Assembly (NCBI RefSeq): GCF_000444995.1
Contig: NC_022049.1
Coordinates: 62,001 to 126,000, forward strand
DNA: 64,000 bases
Source: Paracoccus aminophilus JCM 7686
GTDB taxonomy: Bacteria > Pseudomonadota > Alphaproteobacteria > Rhodobacterales > Rhodobacteraceae
Direction of reading: 5' to 3'
The position numbers and the translations under genes are program-made. Numbering within the stretch: the stretch's first letter is position 1; each line of letters opens with the position of its first letter. This document shows, piece after piece, positions 25,121-34,695 of this stretch. The notes under the pieces are model-generated. The model was not told the origin of the DNA, did not search any database, and saw nothing but the letters and a program-made list of their open reading frames with translations.

Positions 25121-26419
25121 ATGGGGCAGCAGACTGCCATCGCACAGGCCAGTGCGATGATCGACATGGAGCTGGATCAGGCCGTGGCCGATCTCGGGCG
25201 CATGATCGCCTGCGACACCAGTTTTCCGCCGGGGCTGGGCTATGGCGATTTCGCGAGCCTCATGGAAGACCTGCTCGCCCCCCTGGGCGCTGCGACGCGC
25301 CGTGTGACCGTTCCCGAGGCGCTGTGGTTCGTGCCGCGCGGCCCGGCTCGGGGCGAGCGCATCAATCTGATCGCCGATCTGCCCGAGACCGATGGCCCGC
25401 TGCCGGTGTGCAGCCTTTATTTTCACGTCGATACCGTCTGCGCCGCCACCGGCTGGAGCCGCGATCCCTTCCGGCTGACCGAAGAGGCGGGCACGCTTTA
25501 TGGCCTTGGCACGGCGGATATGAAGGGCGCGATTGCGGCGATGCTTCATGCTTTGCGCGTGGCGCAAAAGGCCGGGGTCCGGCTGGCCTATCGCCCGCAG
25601 CTTCTGCTTTGCACCGATGAGGAGGGCGGGCTTTATCCGGGCATCCGTTACCTCGCCGAAGAGGGGCTGATCGGCGGCCATCTGGTGAATTTCAACGGCA
25701 CTGCCGGGCCGCGGATCTGGGGCGGCTGCTTTGGCAGTTTCAATCTTCAGGTCACGGTCACGGGCTTTGCCGCCCATGCCGGCAATTACATCGCCGACCG
25801 CCGCCGGCAGGGCATCAATGCGATCGAGGCGGCGCTGCCGATGATGCAGGCGGTGCAGGATCTGCGCCCGAGCGTCAGCGCGCGGGTCTCGGCCCTGCCG
25901 CCCCCGCCCGGCGCGCCGCCGCTGGCCGCTCAGATCGCGATCACCGTGGCCGAGGGCGGGACCTGCGGCGGGCAGGTGCCCGACCGCTTCACCTTCCTCG
26001 TCTCGCGCCGCTATGCCCCCGAGGAGGATTTCGCCGCCGCCCGCGCCGAGATCGAGAGCGCGATCCGCGCTGCCTGCCCGGACGGGGCGGGGCTCGATGT
26101 CGACCTGATCGGCCATCTTGTCCCGACCGCTGATCCGACCGGCCCGCATTATCCGCGCTGGATCCGCGCCGTGCAGGAAGGCTTCGGCGCCGCGCCCGAG
26201 GATTTCGTGAAATACGCCGCCGCGAGCGCCTCGGATTCGGGCTATGTCCAACGAGCGGGCGTCGCGCAAGAGATCATCCTGAGCGGGCTGATCCGGCCGA
26301 GCTCGAACGGCCATGGCGCGGAAGAGCACACCACCCGCGCCGATCTGGCGGCGCTGTCGCGCACCATCCTGCATTATCTCGCGGCCGATTTCGAACCCGA
26401 GCTGAACCCCGATTCCTGA
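25121..26419 (+). CDS. M20-family metallohydrolase (ArgE/DapE type deacylase)
   Basis: A 432-residue M20 enzyme with all metal-site landmarks: FHVDTV (first H and D), GTADMKGA (bridging D) and CTDEEGG (catalytic and ligand glutamates). The dimerisation domain starts near GFAAHAGNY. It should cleave an amide bond in the cytoplasm, releasing an acyl group from an amino-acid-like compound. The start ATG 25121 has GAGGAGGG in front; a GTG 33 bases earlier is open. It heads the operon with a peptide-type importer, so its substrate is probably what that system imports. Confidence 0.88.
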   Translation: MGQQTAIAQASAMIDMELDQAVADLGRMIACDTSFPPGLGYGDFASLMEDLLAPLGAATRRVTVPEALWFVPRGPARGERINLIADLPETDGPLPVCSLYFHVDTVCAATGWSRDPFRLTEEAGTLYGLGTADMKGAIAAMLHALRVAQKAGVRLAYRPQLLLCTDEEGGLYPGIRYLAEEGLIGGHLVNFNGTAGPRIWGGCFGSFNLQVTVTGFAAHAGNYIADRRRQGINAIEAALPMMQAVQDLRPSVSARVSALPPPPGAPPLAAQIAITVAEGGTCGGQVPDRFTFLVSRRYAPEEDFAAARAEIESAIRAACPDGAGLDVDLIGHLVPTADPTGPHYPRWIRAVQEGFGAAPEDFVKYAAASASDSGYVQRAGVAQEIILSGLIRPSSNGHGAEEHTTRADLAALSRTILHYLAADFEPELNPDS

Positions 26420-26448
26420 CACCTCAGACCATGACAAGGAGTAACGGT

Positions 26449-28008
26449 ATGACCGTCAACCGCCGCGCTTTCCTAAGCTCGACCGCTGCCGCCCTCGCGC
26501 TGCTGGCGGCTTCGCCCAAATTTGCCCTTGCCCAAACCACGCCCGAACGCGGCGGCACCCTGCGGGTCGCTCTGGATCAGGCGATCAGCGTCATCCATCC
26601 GCTGCTGACGCGGGTGAACCCGGAATATCTGGCGACTGAGCTTTTGTATTCGAACCTCACCCGCCTGACGACGAAGATGGAGGTCGAGCCCGATCTTGCG
26701 ACCGCTTGGCAGTCGAATGACGAGCTAACCGTCTGGACCTTTACCCTCCGCGAGGGGCTGAAGTTCCACGATGGCGCGCCCTGCACTTCGGAAGATGTGG
26801 TCGCGACCTTCGAGGCGATCCTGAACCCCGATGTCGCCTCGTCTGCGCGCAACAACGTCGGCCCGATCGAGAAGATCGAGGCGGTCGATCCGGTCACGCT
26901 GCGCTTTACCTTGACCGAGCCCTATGCCGACCTGCCCGCCGCTTTGGCCTTCAACAGCGCGCGCATCATCCCGGCGAGCGTCGCGCGCGGCGATCTCAAC
27001 AGCCTGCGCAGCACGGCCAATGGCACCGGGCCCTTCAAGCTCGTGTCCTACGAGCCCGACCGGCTGATGGTGGTCGAGCGCAACCCCGATTTTTACGATC
27101 CCGCGCGGCCCTATCTCGACCGGATCGAGCTGCATGTCTTCCCCGATCTCGGCGCGCAAACCTCGTCGCTCTTGTCGGGCGATATTGATCTGGTCGCGAC
27201 CATTGGCCCGAACCATTACATGCGTCTCGACGGCCAGCAGGGGGTCAATGTGCTGCGCGCGGCCTCGGGTCAGTTCTGCAATGTGAACTTCGGCACCGAT
27301 CTGCCGCCCTTCAACGATGTGCGTCTGCGCAAGGCCTTGGCGCTGACCGTGGACCGCGAGGCCATGGTCGATTTCATGACCGAGGGCTTTGGCACCAAGG
27401 GCAATGACACGCCGATCAACGAATCTTATCCGTTCTTCGCCCCGGTCACCCAGCGCGAGCGCGACATCGAAGCCGCGAAGGCGCTTCTCGCCGAGGCGGG
27501 CTATCCCAATGGCATCGAGGTCGAGCTGATCGCCTCGGACCGTCCGGCGCTGCGCAGCCAGCTTGCGGTCGCGCTGAAGGATATGGCGAAAGAGGCCGGG
27601 ATCACGATCAATGTCGTGACCATGCCCCATGCGACCTATCTCGATCAGGTCTGGACCAAGGGCTCGTTCTACGTCGGCTTCTACAATATGCAGCCGACGC
27701 CGGATGCGATCTTCAAGCTGTTGTTCACCTCGGATGCGGCCTGGAACGAGACACGCTGGAACAATCCGAAATTCGACGATCTGGTCAAACGCGCCCGCGC
27801 CACCACCGCGGTTGACGAGCGCACCAAGCTTTATACCGAGGCGCAAGCGCTGATGACCGAGGAAGTTCCCTCGATCATCCCGGCCTTCTTCGACGTGCTC
27901 GGCGCCAAGCGCGACTGGGTTGATGGCTATGAAATCCACCCGCGCGGCTCGGTCTATCGCCTTGACTTCGCTTGGCTGACCGCGGCCTCGCCGACGCGTA
28001 AGGGCTAA
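26449..28008 (+). CDS. Family-5 ABC transporter substrate-binding protein (Tat-exported)
   Basis: A 519-residue DppA/OppA-type binding protein. NRRAFLSS at the N-terminus is a twin-arginine signal, with likely cleavage after FALAQ. The SBP_bac_5 core starts with GGTLRVALDQAISVIHPLL and includes WTFTLREGLKFHDGAPCTSEDV. AAGGAG seven bases before ATG 26449 fixes the start. It captures a dipeptide, opine or acylated amino acid in the periplasm for the following permeases. Confidence 0.92.
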   Translation: MTVNRRAFLSSTAAALALLAASPKFALAQTTPERGGTLRVALDQAISVIHPLLTRVNPEYLATELLYSNLTRLTTKMEVEPDLATAWQSNDELTVWTFTLREGLKFHDGAPCTSEDVVATFEAILNPDVASSARNNVGPIEKIEAVDPVTLRFTLTEPYADLPAALAFNSARIIPASVARGDLNSLRSTANGTGPFKLVSYEPDRLMVVERNPDFYDPARPYLDRIELHVFPDLGAQTSSLLSGDIDLVATIGPNHYMRLDGQQGVNVLRAASGQFCNVNFGTDLPPFNDVRLRKALALTVDREAMVDFMTEGFGTKGNDTPINESYPFFAPVTQRERDIEAAKALLAEAGYPNGIEVELIASDRPALRSQLAVALKDMAKEAGITINVVTMPHATYLDQVWTKGSFYVGFYNMQPTPDAIFKLLFTSDAAWNETRWNNPKFDDLVKRARATTAVDERTKLYTEAQALMTEEVPSIIPAFFDVLGAKRDWVDGYEIHPRGSVYRLDFAWLTAASPTRKG

Positions 28009-28069
28009 GCCCGGAAGGGCAGGCCCCACCGACGGGCCGCCCGGCCCTGGCTTTGGGGCCGCTCCGACC

Positions 28070-28097
28070 GACCGGCCCCGGCAGTCCCGGGCCGGTC
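28070..28097 (+). terminator. Intra-operon stem-loop after the binding-protein gene
   Basis: GACCGGCCC (28070-28078) pairs with GGGCCGGTC (28089-28097) in the 152-base gap before the first permease. It probably protects the abundant binding-protein mRNA or attenuates downstream expression. Confidence 0.5.
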
Positions 28098-28160
28098 CGA
28101 TCCCGAAAAGGCCCGCCGTCCCCCGCGGCGTGCGGGCACCATCGATGACAGGAAGTCAAC

Positions 28161-29108
28161 GTGTCAGCGAGTTACATCCTCAAGCGCATCGCGCTGGTGT
28201 TCTATACGCTTTTCGTTGTCTCGGTCCTCGTCTTCGGCATTACCCAGATCCTGCCTGCCGATGCGGCGGTGATGATGCTGGGCGAGAATGCCACGACCGA
28301 GGCCCTTGACGCGCTTCGCAACCAGATGGGTCTGAATGATCCGATCTGGCAGCAATATCTTCATTGGGCAGGCGGCGTCCTGCAGGGCGATTTCGGCCAG
28401 TCTTTGCGCACCGGCCAGCCGGTCGGGCCCGCGCTTTTCTCGGCGCTTGGCACCTCGCTGACGCTCGCGGTCTTTTCGCTCTGCTTCATGCTGGTGATCG
28501 CGGTGCCGATTGGCGTGATCGCGGCGGTGCGGCGCGGCAAGGCGGCCGATCTCGTGGTCGGGCTGATTTCCTATATCGGGGTCTCGCTGCCGGAGTTCGT
28601 CACCGCGACGCTCGCGGTCGCGCTGATCGCCGATTGGTGGGGCATCCTGCCGCCTGCGGGCTATATCCCGCTCTCCGAGGATTTCTGGGGCGGCTTGCAG
28701 CGGCTGGTGCTGCCGGTGCTGGTCGTCTCGGTGATGATGATCGCCCATGTCTCGCGCATGGTGCGCTCTGAATTGGTCGATGTGCTGCATTCCGATTACA
28801 TCCGCGCCGCCCGGCTGAAGGGCCTGCGCCCGCGCCGCGTGCTTTTGCGCCACGGGCTGCGCAATGCGCTTTTGCCGACGATCACCATTGTCGCGCTGGA
28901 TGTGGGCTATCTGCTGGGCGGCGTCATCGTCGTCGAAGAGATCTTCTCGATCCCCGGCATCGGCCGCGCGCTGATGACCGCGATTCAGGCCCGAGACCTG
29001 CCGGTCATTCAGGCCGGGGTGATGATCATGGCCGCGACCTATTCCATCGTCAATTTCGCCGCCGACCTGATGTATGCGTGGCTCGACAAGAGGATCCAGT
29101 ATGATTGA
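28161..29108 (+). CDS. ABC transporter permease, DppB/OppB type
   Basis: A 315-residue inner-membrane permease with about six helices. The N-terminal LKRIALVFYTLFVVSVLVFG segment, the ATLAVALIADWW region and the coupling EAA loop (YIRAARLKGLRPRRVLLRHG) are those of the DppB family. The start is GTG 28161, preceded by AGGAAG. It overlaps the next permease by eight bases. Confidence 0.92.
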   Translation: MSASYILKRIALVFYTLFVVSVLVFGITQILPADAAVMMLGENATTEALDALRNQMGLNDPIWQQYLHWAGGVLQGDFGQSLRTGQPVGPALFSALGTSLTLAVFSLCFMLVIAVPIGVIAAVRRGKAADLVVGLISYIGVSLPEFVTATLAVALIADWWGILPPAGYIPLSEDFWGGLQRLVLPVLVVSVMMIAHVSRMVRSELVDVLHSDYIRAARLKGLRPRRVLLRHGLRNALLPTITIVALDVGYLLGGVIVVEEIFSIPGIGRALMTAIQARDLPVIQAGVMIMAATYSIVNFAADLMYAWLDKRIQYD

Positions 29109-29925
29109 CTTTCTGCGCCGCCTCTTGCGCACGCCGCAGGGCCTTCTGGGCTGCCTGATCGTCGGGCTGATCCTGATCGCGGTTCTGGCAGGCCGCTGGC
29201 TCACGCCCTACGGCCCCGAGGACATGCAATCGCTCGCCCGCTACAAGCCGCCGTCGCTCGCTCATTGGCTGGGCACCGACCAATATGGCCGCGACATCCT
29301 GAGCCGTCTGCTTGAAGGCGCGCGCTCGACCGTGCTGATGGCGCTGCTGGCCACCGTGATCGGCACGCTTGGCGGCGCCATTCTCGGCACGGGCTCGGCC
29401 TATCTCGGCGGGCGCGCGGATGAGCTGATCATGCGCACGGTCGATGCGGTCATGGCGATCCCGTCGCTTCTGCTCGCGCTGCTCGTGGTGTCGCTGCTCG
29501 GCTCAAGCTCGCTCAATGCGCTGCTGGCCATTGCCATCGCCTTCATGCCCAGCATGGCGCGGATCGCGCGTGCGGTCGCACTGACGGTGCGCAAACAGGA
29601 ATATGTCTCGGCCGCGATCGCGCGGGGCGAGGGCTCGGGCTATATCATCTTGCGCGAGATGCTGCCCAATGTGATCGCGCCGATCGTGGTCGAGATGACC
29701 ATTCGCGTCTCTTTCGCGGTCATGCTGTTCGCGACGCTGTCCTTCCTTGGCCTTGGCGCGCAGCCGCCCGCGACCGATTGGGGGCTGATGGTCTCTGAGG
29801 CGCGCGATTTCCTGCATCGGTCCTATTGGATCCTGCTCTGGCCCAGTGCCGCCATCGCCTTGACCGCCATCGGCTTCAACCTGCTGGGCGACGGGCTGCG
29901 CGATGCGCTCAACCCCCGGACCTGA
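29101..29925 (+). CDS. ABC transporter permease, DppC/OppC type
   Basis: A 274-residue permease. The DppC N-terminus carries GTDQYGRDILSRLLEGARST, and the EAA loop reads EYVSAAIARGEGSGYIILRE, followed by FLGLGAQPPATDWGLMVSEA. It starts at ATG 29101 within the previous gene's end, so translation is coupled. It forms the channel heterodimer with the DppB-type partner. Confidence 0.92.
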   Translation: MIDFLRRLLRTPQGLLGCLIVGLILIAVLAGRWLTPYGPEDMQSLARYKPPSLAHWLGTDQYGRDILSRLLEGARSTVLMALLATVIGTLGGAILGTGSAYLGGRADELIMRTVDAVMAIPSLLLALLVVSLLGSSSLNALLAIAIAFMPSMARIARAVALTVRKQEYVSAAIARGEGSGYIILREMLPNVIAPIVVEMTIRVSFAVMLFATLSFLGLGAQPPATDWGLMVSEARDFLHRSYWILLWPSAAIALTAIGFNLLGDGLRDALNPRT

Positions 29926-29934
29926 GGAATGACC

Positions 29935-31581
29935 ATGACCGACACAACAGATCCCGTTCTGGATGTCCGCGACTATTCGCTGGCCTATCAGGTCGGCAAG
30001 CGCCGGATCGAGGTGCTCAAGGAGATCAATTTCAGCATCGCGCGCGGCGAGGTGCTGGGGCTGGTCGGCGAAAGCGGCTCGGGCAAATCCTCGATGGCCT
30101 CGGCGATCATGCGCGCGCTGGCGCAAAACGCGGTCGAGAATGCCGGGGCGATCCGCCTTGGCACGACCGATCTGCGCGCGCAAACCGAGGCCGCGATGTC
30201 GAGCATTCGCGGCCGGCGCATCTCGATGGTGTTTCAAGACCCCGCGACCTCGCTCAACCCGACCTTGCGACTGGGAGAGCAGCTGGCCGAAGTGCTGGTG
30301 CGCCATCAGGGCCTGAGCTGGTCGCAGGCCTGGACCGAGGGCACCGCGCGGCTTGCCCATGTCGGGCTCAAGACCCCCGCCCAGATGATGGAGCGGATGC
30401 CGCATGAGGTCTCGGGCGGGGAAAAGCAGCGCGTGGTCATCGCCACCGCTTTTGCCTGCAATCCCGAACTGATCATCTTCGACGAGCCCACCACCGCGCT
30501 CGACGTGATCACCGCGCGCCAGATCCTTGATCTCTTTGGCGAATTGCAGGCCGCGACCGGGGTCGCCTCGCTTTATATCTCGCATGATCTGGCGCTTCTG
30601 TCCCAGACGGCGGATCGCGTGGCAGTGCTGGAAAAAGGCACCATCGTCGAGGAGGGCGCGACCGCGGGCCTCTTCCGCAATCCCCAGCATCCCTATACCC
30701 GCGCGCTGATTGACGCTGTGCCCGATCCCGCGCATCGGCTGGTCCAGCCGCTGGCCCAGACCGAGGCGCAGCCGCTGGTCAAAGTGCGCGAGGTCTCGGT
30801 CAATTACGGGCGGCGCTCGCTCATCGACAAGGTCTTTGGCCGCGAGGGCAAGGGCGTCGTCGGCAACCGCGCGATCACGCTCGACATCCGCCCGGGCGAG
30901 GTTCTGGGCATCGTCGGCGAAAGCGGCTCGGGCAAATCGACGCTGGCGCGCGCGATGACCGGGCTCAACCGCTTCGAGGGGCTGATCGAATTCGACGGCC
31001 GCCCGGTCCGGGGGCTTGCCGATATGGACCGCGACTATCGCCGCGATGTCCAGATCATCTTCCAGCATCCCGATGCCTCGCTGAACCCGCGCCAGCGCAT
31101 CTCGGAAATCCTCGGCCGCCCGATCCGGCTTTACGGCGGCACCGATGGCGGCGACGGCACGAGCGCGCGCGCGCGCATCACCCAGATGCTCGAACGCGTC
31201 CGCCTGCCTGCGAGCTATATCGATCGCTATCCCCATCAGCTTTCGGGCGGGGAAAAGCAGCGCATCGCGATTGCGCGGGCGTTTTTGTCGAACCCGCGTC
31301 TGGTCATCTGCGACGAGATCACCTCGGCGCTTGATGTCTCGGTGCAGGCTTCGGTGATCGAACTGTTGATGGAGCTGCAACGCCAAAGCGGCGCGGCTTA
31401 CATCTTCATCACCCATGACATCAATCTGGTGCGCCAGATCGCCCATCGCATCGCGGTGATGTATCGCGGCGATCTGGTCGAGGTCGCGGAAACCGCGACG
31501 ATCACCGATCCCGCCCGCGCCGATTACACCCGCGCGCTGTTGGGCGCGGTGACGGCCCCGGCCTCCACCCATCTGCGCTAA
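29935..31581 (+). CDS. Fused dual ATP-binding protein of the peptide-type ABC transporter (DppD-DppF)
   Basis: A 548-residue protein with two complete nucleotide-binding domains. Domain 1 has GESGSGKSS, SGGEKQRVVIA and FDEPTTALD. Domain 2 has GESGSGKST, SGGEKQRIAIA and CDEITSALD (Ile in place of the usual Pro after the Walker B Glu). GAGGA directly abuts ATG 29929, so ATG 29935 (six-base spacing) is the better start. Both halves would energise the DppBC-type channel. Confidence 0.92.
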   Translation: MTDTTDPVLDVRDYSLAYQVGKRRIEVLKEINFSIARGEVLGLVGESGSGKSSMASAIMRALAQNAVENAGAIRLGTTDLRAQTEAAMSSIRGRRISMVFQDPATSLNPTLRLGEQLAEVLVRHQGLSWSQAWTEGTARLAHVGLKTPAQMMERMPHEVSGGEKQRVVIATAFACNPELIIFDEPTTALDVITARQILDLFGELQAATGVASLYISHDLALLSQTADRVAVLEKGTIVEEGATAGLFRNPQHPYTRALIDAVPDPAHRLVQPLAQTEAQPLVKVREVSVNYGRRSLIDKVFGREGKGVVGNRAITLDIRPGEVLGIVGESGSGKSTLARAMTGLNRFEGLIEFDGRPVRGLADMDRDYRRDVQIIFQHPDASLNPRQRISEILGRPIRLYGGTDGGDGTSARARITQMLERVRLPASYIDRYPHQLSGGEKQRIAIARAFLSNPRLVICDEITSALDVSVQASVIELLMELQRQSGAAYIFITHDINLVRQIAHRIAVMYRGDLVEVAETATITDPARADYTRALLGAVTAPASTHLR

Positions 31582-31584
31582 GGC

Positions 31585-31605
31585 GCGCCCCTTTCGCGGG
31601 GGCGC
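31585..31605 (+). terminator. Stem-loop after the ABC operon
   Basis: GCGCCCC (31585-31591) pairs with GGGGCGC (31599-31605). It lies between the ATPase and the second M20 gene, so it may reduce but not abolish read-through. Confidence 0.45.
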
Positions 31606-31648
31606 GGTCGCAAGGCCTTGCCCCCAAAGCAAATTGACGGAGAATAAC

Positions 31649-32887
31649 ATGGACCGCAAAGCACTTCTCGACAGTCTGGATGAGAAGGCCTGTCTCGATT
31701 TCGTCTCGATGATGGTCAAGCACAAGACCTATTCCGAGACCGAGGGCGAGACCGTTCTGGTCAAGCGCATGGTCGAGGAAATGGCCGCCATCGGGCTTGA
31801 GGCCGAGATCCGCCCCTTCGGCGACAAGGGCCGCAGCAATGGCGTCGGCACCTTCCGCGGCACTGGCGGCGGCAAAAGCCTGATGTTTAACGGCCATCTC
31901 GACACCAACCCCGCGACCGAGGGCTGGACCGTCGATCCCTGGGGCGGGCTCGTCGATGACCGCTTCATCTACGGCATCGGCGTCTCGAATATGAAATCCT
32001 CGGATGCCGCCTATTTCTGCGCGGTGCGCGCGCTGAAAGCCGCCGGGGTCAAGCTCAAGGGCGATGTCATCCTGACCTATGTCGTCGGCGAATTGCAGGG
32101 CGGCGTCGGCACCGAGGCGCTGTTGCGCGAGGGCCTGCGCGCCGATTATTTCGTCAATTGCGAGCCCTCGGATCTGGTCGCGGTGACCATGCATGCGGCG
32201 GCGCTGAAGTTCCAGATCGAGCTCACCGGCGACACCCGACATCTCTCGAAGCGCGAAGAGGCGGTCGATGCTTTGGCGGCGGGCTGCGATCTGGTGCCGC
32301 GCCTGAATGCCATGACCTTCAAAGGCGCGCTCTCGCCCGAACATGCCTCGGTCAACCGCTGCCATGTTGGCGTCTTCAAAGGCGCGCTTGGCCGCGATCT
32401 CGAAGAATGGCGCCCGCCGCAGGTTGCCGATTTCTGCGTGCTGAAGGGCTCGGCCCGCTATGCGCCCGGCCAGAGCCGCGAGGGCGTGCTCGCCGATATG
32501 GAAGAAGAGCTCGCCGCGCTGCGTGACCGCTTCCCGGGGCTGCGCACCAAGCTCATCTCGATGGATACGATGGAGGAAAAGGGCCTCTCCTTGATGCCGC
32601 CCTATGAGGTCAACCGCGACAGCGCCATCGTCGCCGCGATCAACGCGGCCTATCTCGAGGTGCGCGGCGAGGCTCAGCCCACGGGCGCGATCACCCCCAC
32701 GCGCTTTTATGGCTCGGATGCCGGCCATCTCTACGAGCTTGGCGGGATGGAGGGCATCGTCTGCGGCTGCGGCGGGCGCTATAACACCATGCCCGACGAG
32801 CGCGTCGATATCGTCGATTACATCGATATGATCAAAGTCTATATGCTGACGATCCTCAACATCTGCGGCGTCGAAGAAGCGGCGTAA
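31649..32887 (+). CDS. Divergent M20-family hydrolase lacking two canonical metal ligands
   Basis: A 412-residue protein with the M20 fold and FNGHLDTNP (H and D present). The bridging-aspartate motif reads GVSNMKSS (Asp to Asn), and the glutamate pair reads GELQGG (second Glu to Leu). This wording is seen in a subgroup of ArgE/DapE-like proteins, so the protein may use one metal or a different chemistry. CGGAGAATAAC precedes ATG 31649. It follows the importer and may process the imported compound with the other M20 enzyme. Confidence 0.85.
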   Translation: MDRKALLDSLDEKACLDFVSMMVKHKTYSETEGETVLVKRMVEEMAAIGLEAEIRPFGDKGRSNGVGTFRGTGGGKSLMFNGHLDTNPATEGWTVDPWGGLVDDRFIYGIGVSNMKSSDAAYFCAVRALKAAGVKLKGDVILTYVVGELQGGVGTEALLREGLRADYFVNCEPSDLVAVTMHAAALKFQIELTGDTRHLSKREEAVDALAAGCDLVPRLNAMTFKGALSPEHASVNRCHVGVFKGALGRDLEEWRPPQVADFCVLKGSARYAPGQSREGVLADMEEELAALRDRFPGLRTKLISMDTMEEKGLSLMPPYEVNRDSAIVAAINAAYLEVRGEAQPTGAITPTRFYGSDAGHLYELGGMEGIVCGCGGRYNTMPDERVDIVDYIDMIKVYMLTILNICGVEEAA

Positions 32888-32908
32888 CCCTCGCCCTTCG
32901 CGTAGGGC

Positions 32909-32926
32909 GCGGAGCTTTGGCTCCGC
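32909..32926. terminator. Convergent stem-loop
   Basis: GCGGAGC-TTTG-GCTCCGC is a perfect 7-bp stem between the M20 gene and the racemase-family gene, able to act on both strands. Confidence 0.6.
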
Positions 32927-32937
32927 ACCTCGCACGT

Positions 32938-33651
32938 TCAACCCTTTGAAAACGCGACAATCCCCTCGGTGAGACAGTCGAGCGTGTCGAAGCTGGTCAC
33001 GCCCACAGCCACCGCTTCGGGGATCAGCGACAGCTCGGTGCAGGCGAGCATCTGGACGGTGACGCCCTGTGCCGCGAGATCAGCCGAGGCGCGCCTCAGC
33101 TCGTCCCGCGCCGCGTCCCCCGCACCCGCCGCCTTGATCTGGCGAATGGCGTCGAGCACCGGCGCATCGTCGCGCGGATAGGCCGCGACGCGCCCGCGCG
33201 CCGCCAGAGCCCGGTCATAAAGCCCGACCTGACGCACGGCGGGCGAGGCAAGAATACCGATCCGCCCGCCCTGCGGCGTCAGCTCGATCGCGCGATCGGC
33301 CGCGCGCGCCACCATGTCGATGAAGGGCAGGCGGCAGGCGGCAGCGATCTCGGGCAGATAGTGATGGGCGGTGTTGCACGGCATGGCCAGAGCCTCGGCC
33401 CCCGCCGCCTGCAAATCCCGCGCCATCGCCGCGAGAACCGGGCCGGGATCCTCGCCCCGCCCGTCCCCTTGGCCCTCGATCAGCCGCGCGATGCGCGAGG
33501 GCACTTGCGGATTTTGATGCACGATCAACGGGATGTGATCCCCTTCCGCCCCGCCCCGCACCGCCGCCAGCACCTTCTGCATGAGCAGGATGGTCGCCTC
33601 TGGCCCCATCCCGCCCAAGATGCCGACGCGCTTTTTCGCGCCCATACTCAT
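32938..33651 (-). CDS. Aspartate/glutamate racemase family protein
   Basis: A 237-residue protein with the two catalytic cysteine motifs of the family, MPCNTAHH and LACTELSL, and the N-terminal [12 protein letters not shown] phosphate/carboxylate loop. These cofactor-independent racemases invert the alpha-carbon of Asp or Glu and related acidic amino acids. Its start overlaps the stop of the PLP lyase gene (ATGA), suggesting the racemase supplies or removes one enantiomer for that enzyme. Cysteate, an acidic amino acid, would suit the pair; this is inference. Confidence 0.9.
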   Translation of the reverse strand: MSMGAKKRVGILGGMGPEATILLMQKVLAAVRGGAEGDHIPLIVHQNPQVPSRIARLIEGQGDGRGEDPGPVLAAMARDLQAAGAEALAMPCNTAHHYLPEIAAACRLPFIDMVARAADRAIELTPQGGRIGILASPAVRQVGLYDRALAARGRVAAYPRDDAPVLDAIRQIKAAGAGDAARDELRRASADLAAQGVTVQMLACTELSLIPEAVAVGVTSFDTLDCLTEGIVAFSKG

Positions 33652-34649
33652 GCGCGCCCGGCCAGCAGCACGTCGTCATAGCCAAACAGAGCCGCCGAGC
33701 CGCCGGTGTGCAGGAAGACAACGCGCTGGCCCTTGAACTGCCCTTTGCGGCACAGATCAATCAGCCCCGCCGCGCCCTTGGCCGAATAGACCGGGTCGAG
33801 CAAAATCCCCTCGAGCTCAGCAAACATGCGGATCGCCTCCAGCGTATCCTCGCGCGGAATGCCGTAACCTGCGCCGACATAGTCGCTGTTGGCAAGCACA
33901 TCCTCGCGCGCCACGACACCCGCGCAGCCAAGCTTCTCGGCGGTCTTTTGGGCGAGCGCGAAGACGTTTTCTTCCTGCTTCTCGCGCGGCGCACGCACGC
34001 CAATCCCCAACAGCGGGATGCGCGCGTTGATCGCCTTGAGCCCGGTGATCAGCCCCGCCTGCGTGCCCGCGCTGCCGGTCGCGGTCACGATCTGGTCGAT
34101 GACGAGCCCCCGGTCATTGGCCTGCGAGACCAGCTCGAAGGCGCAATTGACATAGCCAAGCGCGCCGGTCGCATTCGAGCCGCCGCCCGGAATGACATAG
34201 ACCTTGCGCCCGGCTGCGCGAAACTGGGCCGCGACCGCCTCCATTTCAGCGGCCATATCAGCGCCACCGGGGCGGGTTTCGGTGGTTGCACCATGCAGAT
34301 GATCGAGCAGCACATTCCCGTTCTGGCGATAATTCGCCTTGTTCGAGCCGGTGCGATCCTCCAGCAGAAGATGGCAGCCCATGCCAAGTTTCGCGGCAAA
34401 AGCAGCGGTTTGGCGGGCATGGTTCGACTGGGTCGCGCCTTGGGTGATGACCAGATCCGCGCCCTCGGCCTGTGCCTCGGCCATCAGGAACTCGAGCTTG
34501 CGGGTCTTGTTGCCGCCGGTCGACAGCCCGGTGCAATCGTCGCGCTTGATCCAGATCTCGACGCCCAATTCATGGGACAGGCGGTCAAGCTTTTCCAGAG
34601 GGGTCGGCAGATGGGCGAGAAAGACGCGGGGGAAGCGGGACAGATGCAT
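33648..34649 (-). CDS. PLP-dependent D-cysteine desulfhydrase / L-cysteate sulfo-lyase family (DcyD/CuyA-like)
   Basis: A 333-residue fold-type II PLP enzyme. The cofactor lysine sits in [13 protein letters not shown], the substrate loop reads [15 protein letters not shown], and the phosphate-binding segment is [11 protein letters not shown]. The N-terminus [20 protein letters not shown] is close to CuyA, which releases sulfite from cysteate, and to D-cysteine desulfhydrase; the two cannot be separated without structure-guided comparison. It is divergent from a LysR regulator across a gap with two inverted repeats and operonic with a racemase. Confidence 0.85.
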   Translation of the reverse strand: MHLSRFPRVFLAHLPTPLEKLDRLSHELGVEIWIKRDDCTGLSTGGNKTRKLEFLMAEAQAEGADLVITQGATQSNHARQTAAFAAKLGMGCHLLLEDRTGSNKANYRQNGNVLLDHLHGATTETRPGGADMAAEMEAVAAQFRAAGRKVYVIPGGGSNATGALGYVNCAFELVSQANDRGLVIDQIVTATGSAGTQAGLITGLKAINARIPLLGIGVRAPREKQEENVFALAQKTAEKLGCAGVVAREDVLANSDYVGAGYGIPREDTLEAIRMFAELEGILLDPVYSAKGAAGLIDLCRKGQFKGQRVVFLHTGGSAALFGYDDVLLAGRA

Positions 34650-34666
34650 GGCGAACCTTTCAAACT

Positions 34667-34686
34667 TGCATATCCCGACTTATGCA
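34667..34686. promoter_or_regulatory. Inverted repeat 1, putative LysR site
   Basis: TGCATA (34667-34672), eight bases, TATGCA (34681-34686), immediately upstream of the PLP lyase start. Confidence 0.45.
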
Positions 34687-34695
34687 GGGGAGAAT

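Noticed and set aside
25684..25692. A further GGTGAATTT match
   Set aside because: It lies inside the M20 coding sequence and has no CGTC 14 bases downstream.
29503..31725. A 740-codon minus-strand open frame
   Set aside because: Antisense shadow of the fused ABC ATPase and permease genes, which have intact Walker and signature motifs.
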